The notes under the pieces are model-generated. The model saw only the letters and a list, made by a program, of their open reading frames with translations. It had not been told where the DNA came from and did no database searches. A stretch of DNA of 64,000 nt, taken from assembly GCF_000497755.1 (NCBI RefSeq), contig NZ_AYOD01000001.1, forward strand, positions 259,459 through 323,458, read 5' to 3'. This DNA is from Aliihoeflea sp. 2WW (lineage in GTDB: Bacteria > Pseudomonadota > Alphaproteobacteria > Rhizobiales > Rhizobiaceae). The position numbers were made by a program, and so were the translations under genes. Shown here piece by piece: positions 51,711 through 60,886 of the stretch (position 1 is its first letter; every line of letters starts with the position of its first letter).

Positions 51711-52355
51711 TCACCCGTTCGACGCCATCTGCTTCTGGAAGAAGGGCGTCGCCATCGCGAGTTCGTAATCCTTCGCCGCGGCGCGCTTGTTCGCCGGGCG
51801 GTCTGCCACGCGCGCCATATAGTCGACGAAGGCCGGCTTTTCAGGCAGCACCTTCATGTGGCTCATCGTGTAGCCGATGGCCGATGCCAGTTGCGTATCG
51901 GCGGCCGTGAAGCTGTTGCCGACGGCGTAGTCGTGTTCGGTCAGTTGCCGCTCGACATAGTGCACCATGTCCTCGAACAGGCCAAACGAATAGTCGTTGC
52001 TCGCATAGGTGAGCCCGTGGGCGCGCGCCGCGAGCGCCGGGTCGAACACGGAATCGCAGTAGACGAGCATGGTGAGGTACGGCCCGCGGCGTGGATCGTC
52101 GATCGCCGGCGCAAGACCAGCCTCCGGAAAGCGATCCGCCAGATAGGCGGTGATCGCCGCGCGCTCGGTGATGGTGACGCCGTCATGGACGATCGCGGGC
52201 ACCTTCTTGCTCGGCTGGATCTGCCGATACGCCTCGTCGACGCCACCTTCCTTGCGGATGTCGACGAGTTCCATCTCGTAAGGCACGCCAAGCTCTTCCA
52301 GAAGCCAGAGCATGCCTGAACTGCGGGACCAGGGCGCGTGATAGAAGGTCAGCAT
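51711..52355 (-). CDS. Glutathione S-transferase family protein
   Basis: This 214-aa protein has a thioredoxin-like N-terminal domain (MLTFYHAPWSRSSGMLWLL, KKVPAIVHDGVTITERAAI with the cis-Pro and glutathione-binding Glu-Arg). An all-helical C-terminal domain has FTAADTQLASAIGY as its N-cap box. The substrate is unknown. Its stop is directly adjacent to the rimO stop in convergent orientation. Confidence 0.88.
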   Translation of the reverse strand: MLTFYHAPWSRSSGMLWLLEELGVPYEMELVDIRKEGGVDEAYRQIQPSKKVPAIVHDGVTITERAAITAYLADRFPEAGLAPAIDDPRRGPYLTMLVYCDSVFDPALAARAHGLTYASNDYSFGLFEDMVHYVERQLTEHDYAVGNSFTAADTQLASAIGYTMSHMKVLPEKPAFVDYMARVADRPANKRAAAKDYELAMATPFFQKQMASNG

Positions 52356-52399
52356 CGAATGTCTCCTCGCTGGATCGATGGCGCACCCTACCCCAGTGC

Positions 52400-52421
52400 T
52401 CCTGACAGCGGATTGTCAGGA
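52400..52421. repeat. Inverted repeat upstream of the GST gene
   Basis: TCCTGACA (52400-52407) and TGTCAGGA (52414-52421) are exact 8-base inverted arms with a 6-base spacer, 45 bases before the GST start and just behind the BMP terminator. It looks like an operator for a dimeric regulator of the GST gene. Confidence 0.4.
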
Positions 52422-52437
52422 GGATGCTCCGGAAACG

Positions 52438-52465
52438 AAAACGGGCGCCCGAAGGCGCCCGTTCC
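52438..52465 (-). terminator. Terminator of the BMP transporter operon
   Basis: ACGGGCGCC (52441-52449) pairs with GGCGCCCGT (52454-52462) around four bases. Read on the minus strand it is followed by TTTCGTTTCC. It lies 20 bases behind the BMP gene stop. Confidence 0.8.
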
Positions 52466-52485
52466 ATTCGTCGCGAAGGTTTCGC

Positions 52486-53559
52486 TTACTGCGGAAGCTG
52501 GTCGTCGACGCCCTGGACGTAGAAATTCAGGCCGAGAAGCACGCCTTCCTCGGCGACCTCGCCTTCGGCGAGCCAGTCGGAGCCGTCCTGCTTCTTGATC
52601 GGGCCGGTGAAGGGGTCGAACTCGCCGGACTTGATCTTGGCTTCCGTCTCCTCGGCCAGCGCCTTCACGTCATCCGGCATGTTGGTATAGGGCGCCATCA
52701 CGACGTGGCCCTCGGCCATGCCTTCCCAGACGTCGTGCTGCTCCCAGGTGCCGTCGATGACAGCCTGGATGCGCTCGATGTAGTACGGACCCCAGTCGTC
52801 GATGATCGAGGTGAGCTGGGTTTCCTTGCCGAACTCGATCATGTCCGAGGCCTGGCCGAAGGCCTTGATCCCGCGATCGGCTGCGACCTGCATCGGGCCG
52901 GTCGAGTCGGTGTGCTGGGTGATGATGTCGACGCCCTGATCGATCAGAGCTGTTGCGGCATCGGCTTCCTTGGCCGGATCGAACCAGGTGTTGGCCCAGA
53001 CGACCTTGACCTGGAAGTCGGGGTTTACCGACTGCGCGCCGAGCAGGAAGGCGTTGATGCCCATCACCACTTCGGGAATCGGGAACGAGGCGATGTAGCC
53101 GGCGACGCCCGCTTCCGACATCTTGGCGGCGATCACGCCCTGGACGTAACGGCCTTCGTGGAACTTGGAGTTGTAGGTCGCGACGTTTTCGCTTTCGCGC
53201 TTGTAGCCGGTCGCGTGCTCGAACTTCACGTCCGGGAAGCGGGCCGCGATCTTGTTGGTCGGGTCCATGTAGCCGAACGACGTCGTGAAGATGATGTCGC
53301 AGCCCGAACGGGCGAAGCGCTCGATGGCACGCTCGGCATCGGCGCCTTCCGGCACGCTTTCGAGGTAGGCGGTCTCGAGCTTGTCGCCGAAATGCTCTTC
53401 GGCTTCGAGAAGGCCCTGATGGTGCTGGTACGACCAGCCGAAATCGCCGATCGGGCCGACATAGATGAAGCAGGCCTTGGTCGGATCGTCCTGCGCGGAG
53501 GCGACCGCCGGAATGAGCACGGCAGCGGAAGCTGCCAGAGCAAGAAGTGTGTTTTTCAT
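52486..53559 (-). CDS. BMP family ABC transporter substrate-binding protein
   Basis: This 357-aa periplasmic binding protein has a signal peptide (MKNTLLALAASAAVLIPAVA) and BMP/PnrA features: FIYVGPIGDFGWSYQHHQG near the N-terminus, GCDIIFTTSFGYMDP, VAGYIASFPIPEVVMGINAF, and DIITQHTDSTGPM. BMP proteins characterised so far bind purine nucleosides, so nucleoside uptake is likely, but the ligand is not proven. It is last in the order ATPase, permease, permease, binding protein. AGAGGA precedes the ATG. Confidence 0.92.
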   Translation of the reverse strand: MKNTLLALAASAAVLIPAVASAQDDPTKACFIYVGPIGDFGWSYQHHQGLLEAEEHFGDKLETAYLESVPEGADAERAIERFARSGCDIIFTTSFGYMDPTNKIAARFPDVKFEHATGYKRESENVATYNSKFHEGRYVQGVIAAKMSEAGVAGYIASFPIPEVVMGINAFLLGAQSVNPDFQVKVVWANTWFDPAKEADAATALIDQGVDIITQHTDSTGPMQVAADRGIKAFGQASDMIEFGKETQLTSIIDDWGPYYIERIQAVIDGTWEQHDVWEGMAEGHVVMAPYTNMPDDVKALAEETEAKIKSGEFDPFTGPIKKQDGSDWLAEGEVAEEGVLLGLNFYVQGVDDQLPQ

Positions 53560-53611
53560 CAAAGTTCGTCCTCTGTTGGTCACCAAGGGGGCATATCCCG
53601 TGTTTTGATTT

Positions 53612-54526
53612 CTAGCGATCTGGAACAAACGGCCGCCCCAAAGATGCCGGTGTGTTCACCATAGTCAGTCGCCGGTTTCGAGAGATCAGTACAAGTACGA
53701 CAATCGTCGCGATATAGGGAAGTGCCGAAAGAAGCTGCGAGGGAATTCCGATGCCCAATGCCTGGGCATGGAGCTGGCCGATCGACACCGCGCCGAAGAG
53801 ATAGGCGCCGGCCAGAACGCGCAGCGGACGCCATGACGCGAAGACGACCAGCGCCAGCGCGATCCAGCCGCGGCCGGCCGTCATGTTCTCAACCCATTGC
53901 GGCACGTAGACCAGCGACAGATGCGCTCCGGCCAGCCCCGCGCAGGCGCCGCCGAACAGAACCGCCAGATAGCGGATGCGCACGACCTTGATGCCGAGTG
54001 CGTGGGCGGATGCGTGGTTGTCGCCGACCGAACGCAGTGTCAGTCCCGCCTTGGTGTAGAACAGGAACCAGGCGACGCCGATGGTCAGGAAGACGGACAC
54101 GTAGAAGATCAGGTCCTGGCTGAAGACCAGCCGGCCGACGATGGGGAGTTCGGACAGGAACGGCACATCGAGCCGCGGCAGGCGCACGCCTGGCTGACCG
54201 ACGAAGCTTTCGCCGACCATGCCCGAAAGGCCGAGGCCGAGAAGCGTCAGCGCGAGGCCGGTGGCCACCTGGTTGGTCACGAGGGTCAGCGTCAGGAATG
54301 CGAAGAGGAGCGAGAAGAGCGCGCCGACGATGATTGCGGCGAGCGCGCCGAGGAACGGGTTGCCGGTCATCAGCGCGACGCCGAAGCCGGTCACCGCGCC
54401 CATGATCATCATGCCTTCGACGCCGAGATTGAGCACGCCCGAGCGCTCGACGACGAGTTCACCGATTGCCGCGAGAAGAAGCGGCGTCGCGGCCATCGAG
54501 ACGGTGAGCAGGATGGCTTCAAACAT
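53612..54526 (-). CDS. BMP-type ABC transporter permease, second subunit
   Basis: This 304-aa inner-membrane permease has about eight spans and the BPD_transp_2 blocks GELVVERSGVLNLGVEGMM, TLTLVTNQVATGLALTLLG, LRSVGDNHASAHALGI and FGGACAGLAGAHLSL. It starts inside the end of the first permease gene (8-base overlap), showing translational coupling. The pair forms the channel for the nucleoside importer. Confidence 0.92.
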   Translation of the reverse strand: MFEAILLTVSMAATPLLLAAIGELVVERSGVLNLGVEGMMIMGAVTGFGVALMTGNPFLGALAAIIVGALFSLLFAFLTLTLVTNQVATGLALTLLGLGLSGMVGESFVGQPGVRLPRLDVPFLSELPIVGRLVFSQDLIFYVSVFLTIGVAWFLFYTKAGLTLRSVGDNHASAHALGIKVVRIRYLAVLFGGACAGLAGAHLSLVYVPQWVENMTAGRGWIALALVVFASWRPLRVLAGAYLFGAVSIGQLHAQALGIGIPSQLLSALPYIATIVVLVLISRNRRLTMVNTPASLGRPFVPDR

Positions 54527-55610
54527 GGGCGGCCTCCGCCTTTTGAGCGGGGCGCACGAGGCGCACGCGGTAGTGGATCAGCGTGTCGCAGGCGAGCACG
54601 AAGAACAGGATCGAGCCCTGGAAGGCACGAACCACCTTGTCCGAAAGGCCGACGGAAATCTGAGCCGCCTCGCCGCCAAGATAGGTCAAGGCGAGGATCA
54701 GGCCGGCGGCGACGATGCCGAGCGGGTTCAGGCGGCCGAGGAAGGCGACGATGATTGCGGTGAAGCCATAGCCGGGCGAAATCGTCGGGCGAAGCTGCCC
54801 GATCGCGCCGGAGACTTCCGAGATGCCGGCAAGGCCGGCCATCGCGCCGGAGACGAGGAAGGCGAAAATGACCATGCGGCCGGCCGAAAAGCCGGCGAAG
54901 CGCCCTGCCCGCGGGCTCTGGCCGATGACCTTGACCTCGAAGCCCTTCAGCGTCTTCGACAGCATGAACCAGAGGATGAGCGCCGCGACGATTGCGAAGA
55001 CGAAGCCCCAATGCGCGCGGCCCGACGCCGACCAGATTTCCGGCAGGATCGCGTATTCGTGGAAGTTGCGCGTTTCGGGGAAGTTGAAGCCCTGCGGGTT
55101 GCGCCATGGGCCGCGTACCAACCAGTCGAGGAAGAGCTGGGCGACATAGACCAGCATCAGGCTCGACAGGATTTCGTTGGTGTTGAACCGCACCTTGAGG
55201 AGCGCCGGGATGAAGGCGTAGGCCGCGCCGCCCGCCATGCCCATGATCAGCATCAGCGGCAGGACGAACCAGAACTGGAAATTGGGAAAGAGCACCGGCA
55301 GGACCGAGCCGGCAATGGCGCCCATGATGAACTGGCCTTCGGCGCCGATGTTCCAGTTGCTCGACAGGAAGCAGATGGACAGGCCGACCGCGATCAGGAT
55401 CAGTGGCGCGGCCTTGATCGCCAGTTCGTGCAGCGACCATGTCTCGGTCAGCGGGTCGATGAAATAGTAGTAGAGCGTTTCGACCGGGTCCTTGCCCAGC
55501 GCGGCGAAGAGGATCGCGCCGGCGACGATGGTGAGGCCGAAGGCGATGAAGGGCGACAGCGCGCTGAACAGCGTCGATTGCTGCGGCCGCTTGACGAGTT
55601 CGAGCCGCAT
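54519..55610 (-). CDS. BMP-type ABC transporter permease, first subunit
   Basis: This 363-aa permease has the BPD_transp_2 fold with LILIAVGLSICFLSSNWNIG, AEGQFIMGAIAGS, VRFNTNEILSSLMLVYVAQ, GFEVKVIGQSPRAGRFAG and GAMAGLAGISEVSG. The N-terminal region contains an extra periplasmic loop typical of the YufP/NupP-like member of each pair. It overlaps the ATPase gene by one base. Confidence 0.92.
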   Translation of the reverse strand: MRLELVKRPQQSTLFSALSPFIAFGLTIVAGAILFAALGKDPVETLYYYFIDPLTETWSLHELAIKAAPLILIAVGLSICFLSSNWNIGAEGQFIMGAIAGSVLPVLFPNFQFWFVLPLMLIMGMAGGAAYAFIPALLKVRFNTNEILSSLMLVYVAQLFLDWLVRGPWRNPQGFNFPETRNFHEYAILPEIWSASGRAHWGFVFAIVAALILWFMLSKTLKGFEVKVIGQSPRAGRFAGFSAGRMVIFAFLVSGAMAGLAGISEVSGAIGQLRPTISPGYGFTAIIVAFLGRLNPLGIVAAGLILALTYLGGEAAQISVGLSDKVVRAFQGSILFFVLACDTLIHYRVRLVRPAQKAEAAHV

Positions 55611-57187
55611 CAGACCGCTTCCTCCTCGAACGGGCGCGGCGGGTGGGCCGCGTCGGCGCCGCCCATCAGCAACCCGATCTTTTCATAGGTCGCCTCGGCA
55701 ATCGGGATCGGCGCGGACAATTGTCCGTCATGCATCACCGCGATGGCATCCGACATCTCGAACAATTCGTCGAGGTCCTGGCTGATGACGAGGACGGCCG
55801 AGCCGGAGCGGGCAAGATCGATCAGCGCCTGGCGGATGCGTGCCGCCGCGCCGGCATCGACGCCCCAGGTCGGCTGGTTGACGACCATGACCTTCGGCTC
55901 GCGATCGAGTTCGCGCCCGATGATGAACTTTTGCAAATTGCCGCCGGAAAGTGCGGAAGCTTCCGGGTCTTCCGCGCTCTTCCTGACGTCCATCGCCTCG
56001 ACGATGCGCCTCGCCGCAGCCGCGATGCGGCTCGTGCGTATCGTGCCGGCGGCGCCCATATATTCGCGCGCGTCGGTGCGGTAGCGCGAGAGGAACAGGT
56101 TTTCGGAAAGCTTCATGGCCGGCGCCGCGCCGTGGCCGAGGCGTTCCTCGGGCACGAAGGCCGCACCCTTCAGACGGCGCTGCGTGATGCCAAGCCGCCC
56201 AACCGTATGGCCGGCGACGCGCACCGTATCGGCGCGGTCCTGCAGCGCCTCGCCGGAGACGGCCTCGAAGAACTCGCCTTGGCCATTGCCGGCGACCCCG
56301 GCGATGCCGAGCACCTCGCCGGCATGGACGGTGACGGAGATGTCGCGCAGTGCGACCGAAAACGGCGTCGCGGGCTTGCGGCTCAGCTTTTCGATCTCGA
56401 GCAGCGGCCGGTGATCGTTCGCTCGTGCCGGCACGTCGCGGGTGACGTTCTGGACCTCGAGCCCGACCATCATGCGCGCCAGCGAAGCGGCCGTTTCCTG
56501 CTTCGGGTCGCAGTGGCCGACGACCTTGCCGTGCCGCAGGACGGTCGCGCGGTCGCAGATGCGCTTCACCTCTTCCAAGCGGTGCGAGATGTAGAGGATC
56601 GACTTGCCCTCGCCCTTCAGCCGCTCCAGCGTCTCGAACAGCTTGTCGGCTTCCTGCGGGGTCAGCACCGAGGTCGGCTCATCGAGGATGATGAGTTCGG
56701 GTTCCTGCAGCAGGCAGCGGATGATCTCGATGCGCTGGCGCTCGCCGACCGACAAATCGCCGACATGGCTGAACGGGTCGAGCGGCAGGCCGTAGGCCTT
56801 GGAAAGATTCCGCGCGCGTTCAGCGATCTTCATGATCGGCGTGTCGTCGTCGATGGACAGCGCAATGTTCTCCGCCGCCGTCAGCGCCTCGAACAGCGAG
56901 AAATGCTGGAACACCATGCCGATGCCGAGCGCGCGCGCCTGCGCGGGGCTGGCAATGCGAACGGGCTCGCCCTTCCAGAAGATGGTGCCGGAGGCCGGCT
57001 CCAGCGAGCCGAACAGCATCTTGACCAGCGTCGACTTGCCGGCGCCGTTCTCGCCGAGAAGCGCGTGGATTTCGCCCCGACCGATGGTCAGGTCGACATC
57101 GTCGCAGGCCTTGAGCGATCCGAAAATCTTGGTCAGCCCGCGAACCGCGAGCAAGGCTTCGGTCTGGCTCGGATCGGTGTGATCCAC
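55610..57187 (-). CDS. BMP-type ABC transporter ATP-binding protein (two ATPase domains)
   Basis: This 525-aa fused dual ATPase powers the importer. The first half has Walker A LLGENGAGKSTLVKML, signature LSVGERQRIEI and Walker B LIILDEPTSVL. The second half has a degenerate Walker A (GIAGVAGNGQGEFFE) with signature LSGGNLQKFIIGRE and MVVNQPTWGVD, as expected for the sugar/nucleoside subclass where only one site is fully catalytic. The start is a GTG after a G-rich ribosome site. It is the first gene of the operon. Confidence 0.93.
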   Translation of the reverse strand: MDHTDPSQTEALLAVRGLTKIFGSLKACDDVDLTIGRGEIHALLGENGAGKSTLVKMLFGSLEPASGTIFWKGEPVRIASPAQARALGIGMVFQHFSLFEALTAAENIALSIDDDTPIMKIAERARNLSKAYGLPLDPFSHVGDLSVGERQRIEIIRCLLQEPELIILDEPTSVLTPQEADKLFETLERLKGEGKSILYISHRLEEVKRICDRATVLRHGKVVGHCDPKQETAASLARMMVGLEVQNVTRDVPARANDHRPLLEIEKLSRKPATPFSVALRDISVTVHAGEVLGIAGVAGNGQGEFFEAVSGEALQDRADTVRVAGHTVGRLGITQRRLKGAAFVPEERLGHGAAPAMKLSENLFLSRYRTDAREYMGAAGTIRTSRIAAAARRIVEAMDVRKSAEDPEASALSGGNLQKFIIGRELDREPKVMVVNQPTWGVDAGAAARIRQALIDLARSGSAVLVISQDLDELFEMSDAIAVMHDGQLSAPIPIAEATYEKIGLLMGGADAAHPPRPFEEEAV

Positions 57188-57325
57188 TCAACCCCCATTT
57201 CGGCGACCTTTTCGGCCTGCCTCTTGTGTTCCCTGACGTGACCTTATGCCCGGCGGTCCAAACCCGCAAAGCTTGCCTGAATTTGAAAGTGCTTCAAGTT
57301 TCAACCGCGTGATCGGCGGTCGCCT

Positions 57326-58093
57326 TCAACCCTTCTTGAGGCCCAACGTGGGGAAGATCTGCATGACGATGCCGACGCAGAACAGGTAGATGCTGAGGAT
57401 CGCGATGGCGATCTGCACGAATTCGGACGGGTTCATGTCCATCAGAAGCGCATAGGCCGACAGCGCGCACCAGCCCAGGAATACCCCCAGATTGAGCGGG
57501 CGCAGGCGCTGGACGCGCACCGGATGGAGAAAGTTGAGCGGCAGGAAGGTCAACAGCGCCGCGATCAGGACGACCGCGAACGAAATCCACTCGCCCGGCT
57601 CGATGACGAAGAGCGTGAAGACCACCATGTTCCAGACGACCGGGAAGCCCTTGAAGAAGTTCTCCTTCGTCTTCATGCCGGTGTCGGCGTAGTAGATCGC
57701 GCTCGACACGACGATGATCGCCGCCGAAAGGAAGGACAGCCCCTCGCCCATGAATCCGCTCTGATAGAGCGCGAATGCGGGGATCAGGACGTAGGTGACG
57801 TAGTCGATGATGTTGTCGAGGAGCTCGCCTGACCAGGTCGGGAGCACTTCCTTGACGTCGAGCTTGCGGGCGATCGGTCCGTCGATGCCGTCCACGAAGA
57901 GGGCAAGGCCGAGCCACAGGAACATCGCCGTCCATTGCTTTTCCGCCGCCGCGACCAGCGACAGGAAGGCAAGGAACGATCCCGATGCCGTCAGGAGGTG
58001 GACCGAGAAGGCGCGGGCCTGGGGCCACGTCACCTTCTTCTTCGGCTTCGGGATGCGCTGCGACAGCGGCTTTCGGTTGGTGTCCTTGCTCAC
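57326..58093 (-). CDS. pcs: Phosphatidylcholine synthase
   Basis: Pcs condenses choline with CDP-diacylglycerol to make phosphatidylcholine in one step, a route typical of rhizobia and Brucella. The 255-aa membrane protein has ARAFSVHLLTASGSFLAFLS and the CDP-alcohol phosphotransferase motif beginning DGIDGPIARKL and ending ELLDNIIDYVTYV. It also has SSAIYYADTGMKTKENFF and FLPLNFLHPVRVQRLRPLNL. The start is uncertain: GTG 58093 is used, while a TTG at 58159 would add 22 residues unlike the family. Confidence 0.93.
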   Translation of the reverse strand: MSKDTNRKPLSQRIPKPKKKVTWPQARAFSVHLLTASGSFLAFLSLVAAAEKQWTAMFLWLGLALFVDGIDGPIARKLDVKEVLPTWSGELLDNIIDYVTYVLIPAFALYQSGFMGEGLSFLSAAIIVVSSAIYYADTGMKTKENFFKGFPVVWNMVVFTLFVIEPGEWISFAVVLIAALLTFLPLNFLHPVRVQRLRPLNLGVFLGWCALSAYALLMDMNPSEFVQIAIAILSIYLFCVGIVMQIFPTLGLKKG

Positions 58094-58236
58094 GTCGAGG
58101 CCAGTCCAGCTTGCGAGGGATGGCCGGGCGGCCGTCCAATCAAAGTCGAGGCTCCGCAATGGGCCAAATCGCCCCGTTGATCAATCCCGCGCGTGAGAAC
58201 ATATAGCTCATATCAAACGGAAAGCAGGCTGAGACG

Positions 58237-59457
58237 ATGGAACGTATCGAGTATGATGTCCTGATCGCGGGAACCGGCCCCGTCGGCCTGATCGCGGCGC
58301 TGGCCTTTGCCGATGCGGGATTCCGGACGGCGCTCGTCGGTCCCAAGGCGTCGACGAGCGACGGGCGCACGACCGCGATCATGGACCCTGCCCTGCGTTA
58401 TCTCGACGCGCTGCTTTTGGGGCCGATGCTTGCGCAACATGGCGAACCCCTGAAGACCATGCGCATCGTCGATGCGACGTCGCGGCTCGTGCGCAGCCCG
58501 ACGGTGACGTTCCGCGCAGCCGAAATCGACCTTCCCGCCTTCGGACTCAACATCGCCAATCGCGAACTCAACGCCGCGCTGGAAAGCGCCGCCGTCGCGC
58601 GCCCCGGTGTCGTCCGATACGAGGGGCTGGTGGAACGCTGGGAGACCGGCGAGCACCTTGTGGGCGCAGTTCTGTCCGATGGCTCCGAACTTTCCGCGCG
58701 GCTGGTGGTCGCTGCGGACGGGCGAAGCTCCCCTGCCCGCCTTGCCGCCGGCATCGAGGTCGATGCGCGCCCGACGGGGCAGACGGCGATCGTTCTCGCC
58801 TTCTCGCACACGCGCCCGCATTCGGGCATCTCGACGGAGTTCCACACCGAATCAGGGCCGTTCACGCAGGTTCCGCTTGCCGGCGACCGGTCCAGCCTCG
58901 TCTGGGTGGTGAAGTCGGAGGATGCCGCCGAGCTTCTCGCGCTGGACCGGGCCGAACTCGCCGACCGAGTCGAACGCCAGATGCGCTCGATGCTCGGGCG
59001 CGTCACGGTCGACGTCGATCCCCAGGCCTATCCGCTGTCCACCTCGCAGCCGCGCCGCTATGCCGACAGGCGCATCGCTCTCATCGGAGAAGCGGCCCAT
59101 GTCTTCCCGCCTATCGGTGCGCAGGGCCTCAATCTGGGCATCCGCGATGTGGAAAGCCTCGTCTCGGTCGCCACTCGCCACCGGGCGGACCCGGGCGCAT
59201 CGGTAGCGCTGGCCGAGTACGAAGTGCACCGCCGTCCCGATGTCGCCATGCGCGCCAATGCGGTCAATCTGCTCAACCGGTCGCTGCTCTCCGACCTGCT
59301 TCCCGCCCAGCTCGCGCGCAGCACGGTATTCGAGGCGCTTCGCGCTTTTTCGCCTTTGCGGACCTTCTTCATGCATGAAGGCATGCGCCCTGGCAGCGGT
59401 CTGCGCTCGATGCTGTCTTTCAGGACCAGGGATCGACGGGCAGCAGACCGGACTTGA
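58237..59457 (+). CDS. UbiH/UbiF-family FAD-dependent monooxygenase
   Basis: This 406-aa flavoprotein belongs to the aromatic-ring hydroxylases of ubiquinone synthesis. It has the dinucleotide fold DVLIAGTGPVGLIAALAFA, the DG motif VVAADGRSSPAR, and the second FAD motif IALIGEAAHVFPPIGAQGLN. In the last motif Glu285 stands where most relatives have Asp (GDAAH). Which ring carbon it hydroxylates cannot be read from the sequence. Its last 38 bases overlap the convergent AEC gene. Confidence 0.88.
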   Translation: MERIEYDVLIAGTGPVGLIAALAFADAGFRTALVGPKASTSDGRTTAIMDPALRYLDALLLGPMLAQHGEPLKTMRIVDATSRLVRSPTVTFRAAEIDLPAFGLNIANRELNAALESAAVARPGVVRYEGLVERWETGEHLVGAVLSDGSELSARLVVAADGRSSPARLAAGIEVDARPTGQTAIVLAFSHTRPHSGISTEFHTESGPFTQVPLAGDRSSLVWVVKSEDAAELLALDRAELADRVERQMRSMLGRVTVDVDPQAYPLSTSQPRRYADRRIALIGEAAHVFPPIGAQGLNLGIRDVESLVSVATRHRADPGASVALAEYEVHRRPDVAMRANAVNLLNRSLLSDLLPAQLARSTVFEALRAFSPLRTFFMHEGMRPGSGLRSMLSFRTRDRRAADRT

Positions 59458-60379
59458 TGGCGTAGAGGATCAGGGTCAGCGTGGCGATGGACACGATCGT
59501 CGTGACCAGAACGCTTGCCGAAGCCCGCTCGATCCACACCTCATATTGCTGTGCGATGACGAAGACGTTGGTGGCCGTCGGCAGCGCGGCGAGCAACACG
59601 GCGGTATAGATCCACATCGGCGGAAAGCCGCCGATCGCGGTCAGGATCGCGTAGCAGATCGCGGGATGGATGACGAGCTTGAAGAGCGTGATCGGCAACA
59701 GCTCGACCGGCGCGCGCTTCAGCGGCCGAAGCGCGATCGTCACGCCCATCGCGAATAGCGCGCAGGGCGCCGCGGCGCGGGCGAAGAAGTCGATCAGCGT
59801 TTCGAGCGGAAGCGGCGGGCTGTATTGCAGCCAGGCGAGCGCAACGCCGATTGCGGAGGCGATGATGAAGGGATGCAGCGCGATCTTGCGCAGGACGTCC
59901 ACGGCGACGCTGCCGAAAGACTGACGGCTGCGGTCCGCCACCGCCATCAGGAACGGCGTCATTGCGAAGTGGACGGCGTTTTCGAAGCAGAAGATCAGCG
60001 CCACAGGGACCGCGGCTTCCGGCCCGAACGCCAGAAGCGCGATGCCGGGGCCCATGTAGCCGATGTTGCCGTAGGAGGCCGCTAGCGACTGGATCGTGGT
60101 CGCGCGAAGATCGCGTGTCCTGACCCAGGCGATCGCGAACATCAGGAAGAAGACGCAATAGGTCGCCGCTACGGCGCCGAGGATGAAGCGCCAGTTTGCC
60201 AGATCCTCGAGCGGGGTGCGCGATAGAAGCTGGATGAACAAGGCGGGCAGCGCGAGATAGATGATGAAAAAATTCATCCATCCCAGCGCCTCGACCGGCT
60301 GCCTGGTCAGCCGCGCGACGAAGGCGCCGATGAAGATCATGCCGAAGAAGGGCAGAACGAGTGCGACGATTTCCGACAT
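59420..60379 (-). CDS. AEC family transporter
   Basis: This 319-aa protein has about ten membrane spans in two inverted repeats, as in the auxin efflux carrier family. Marks are FFGMIFIGAFVARLTRQPVE at the start, NFFIIYLALPALFIQLLS, ASYGNIGYMGPGIALLAFG and LLAALPTATNVFVIAQQYEV. Bacterial members carry malonate, malate or other organic acids; the substrate here is unknown. It overlaps the ubiH-like gene tail by 38 bases. Confidence 0.9.
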   Translation of the reverse strand: MSEIVALVLPFFGMIFIGAFVARLTRQPVEALGWMNFFIIYLALPALFIQLLSRTPLEDLANWRFILGAVAATYCVFFLMFAIAWVRTRDLRATTIQSLAASYGNIGYMGPGIALLAFGPEAAVPVALIFCFENAVHFAMTPFLMAVADRSRQSFGSVAVDVLRKIALHPFIIASAIGVALAWLQYSPPLPLETLIDFFARAAAPCALFAMGVTIALRPLKRAPVELLPITLFKLVIHPAICYAILTAIGGFPPMWIYTAVLLAALPTATNVFVIAQQYEVWIERASASVLVTTIVSIATLTLILYAIKSGLLPVDPWS

Positions 60380-60494
60380 GGGGCCTGCAATCGGTGCGGA
60401 TGGCCGCGCTTACGCAGCGATCGGCCGGGCGTCAACCCGGGCGGGATTGAATTTGCCCGTCGCCTGCGCCAAGTAGACATGTGAGGTCAGACAC

Positions 60495-60827
60495 ATGCCC
60501 GAGACAAGAAACGCAAAGTTCGCCATTGGCCAAGTCGTTCGCCACCGCATCTTCCCGTTCCGCGGTGTGATATTCGACGTCGATCCCGAGTTCGCCAACA
60601 CCGAGGAATGGTATCGCGCCATTCCCGCCGACATGCGTCCGCGAAAGGATCAGCCCTTTTATCACCTGCTCGCCGAAAACGCGCAGACGGAATACGTAGC
60701 CTATGTTTCGGAGCAGAACCTCCTGCCGGACGAAACCGGCGAGCCGGTACGCCACCCGCAGCTTCGCGAGTATTTCGGAGCGCTGAGCGAGGGGCGGTAC
60801 GAGCCGAAGCCCCGCGCAAGCCACTGA
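60495..60827 (+). CDS. hspQ: Heat-shock protein HspQ
   Basis: HspQ (YccV-like) is a small hemimethylated-DNA-binding domain protein that, in enterobacteria, modulates Lon protease and promotes degradation of denatured DnaA. The 110-aa protein has AKFAIGQVVRHRIFPFRGVI, FDVDPEFANTEEWY, QPFYHLLAENAQTEYVAYVS and EQNLLPDETGEPV. No heat-shock sigma-factor promoter could be recognised in the 115 bases upstream. Confidence 0.93.
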   Translation: MPETRNAKFAIGQVVRHRIFPFRGVIFDVDPEFANTEEWYRAIPADMRPRKDQPFYHLLAENAQTEYVAYVSEQNLLPDETGEPVRHPQLREYFGALSEGRYEPKPRASH

Positions 60828-60833
60828 AACGAA

Positions 60834-60861
60834 AAACGGGCGGCCCGATGGCCGCCCGTTT
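60834..60861. terminator. Bidirectional terminator between hspQ and the IalB gene
   Basis: AAACGGGCGGC (60834-60844) pairs exactly with GCCGCCCGTTT (60851-60861) around a 6-base loop, 6 bases behind the hspQ stop and between convergent genes. Confidence 0.87.
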
Positions 60862-60886
60862 CGATTCGTTCGCCTGAACCCGACGC

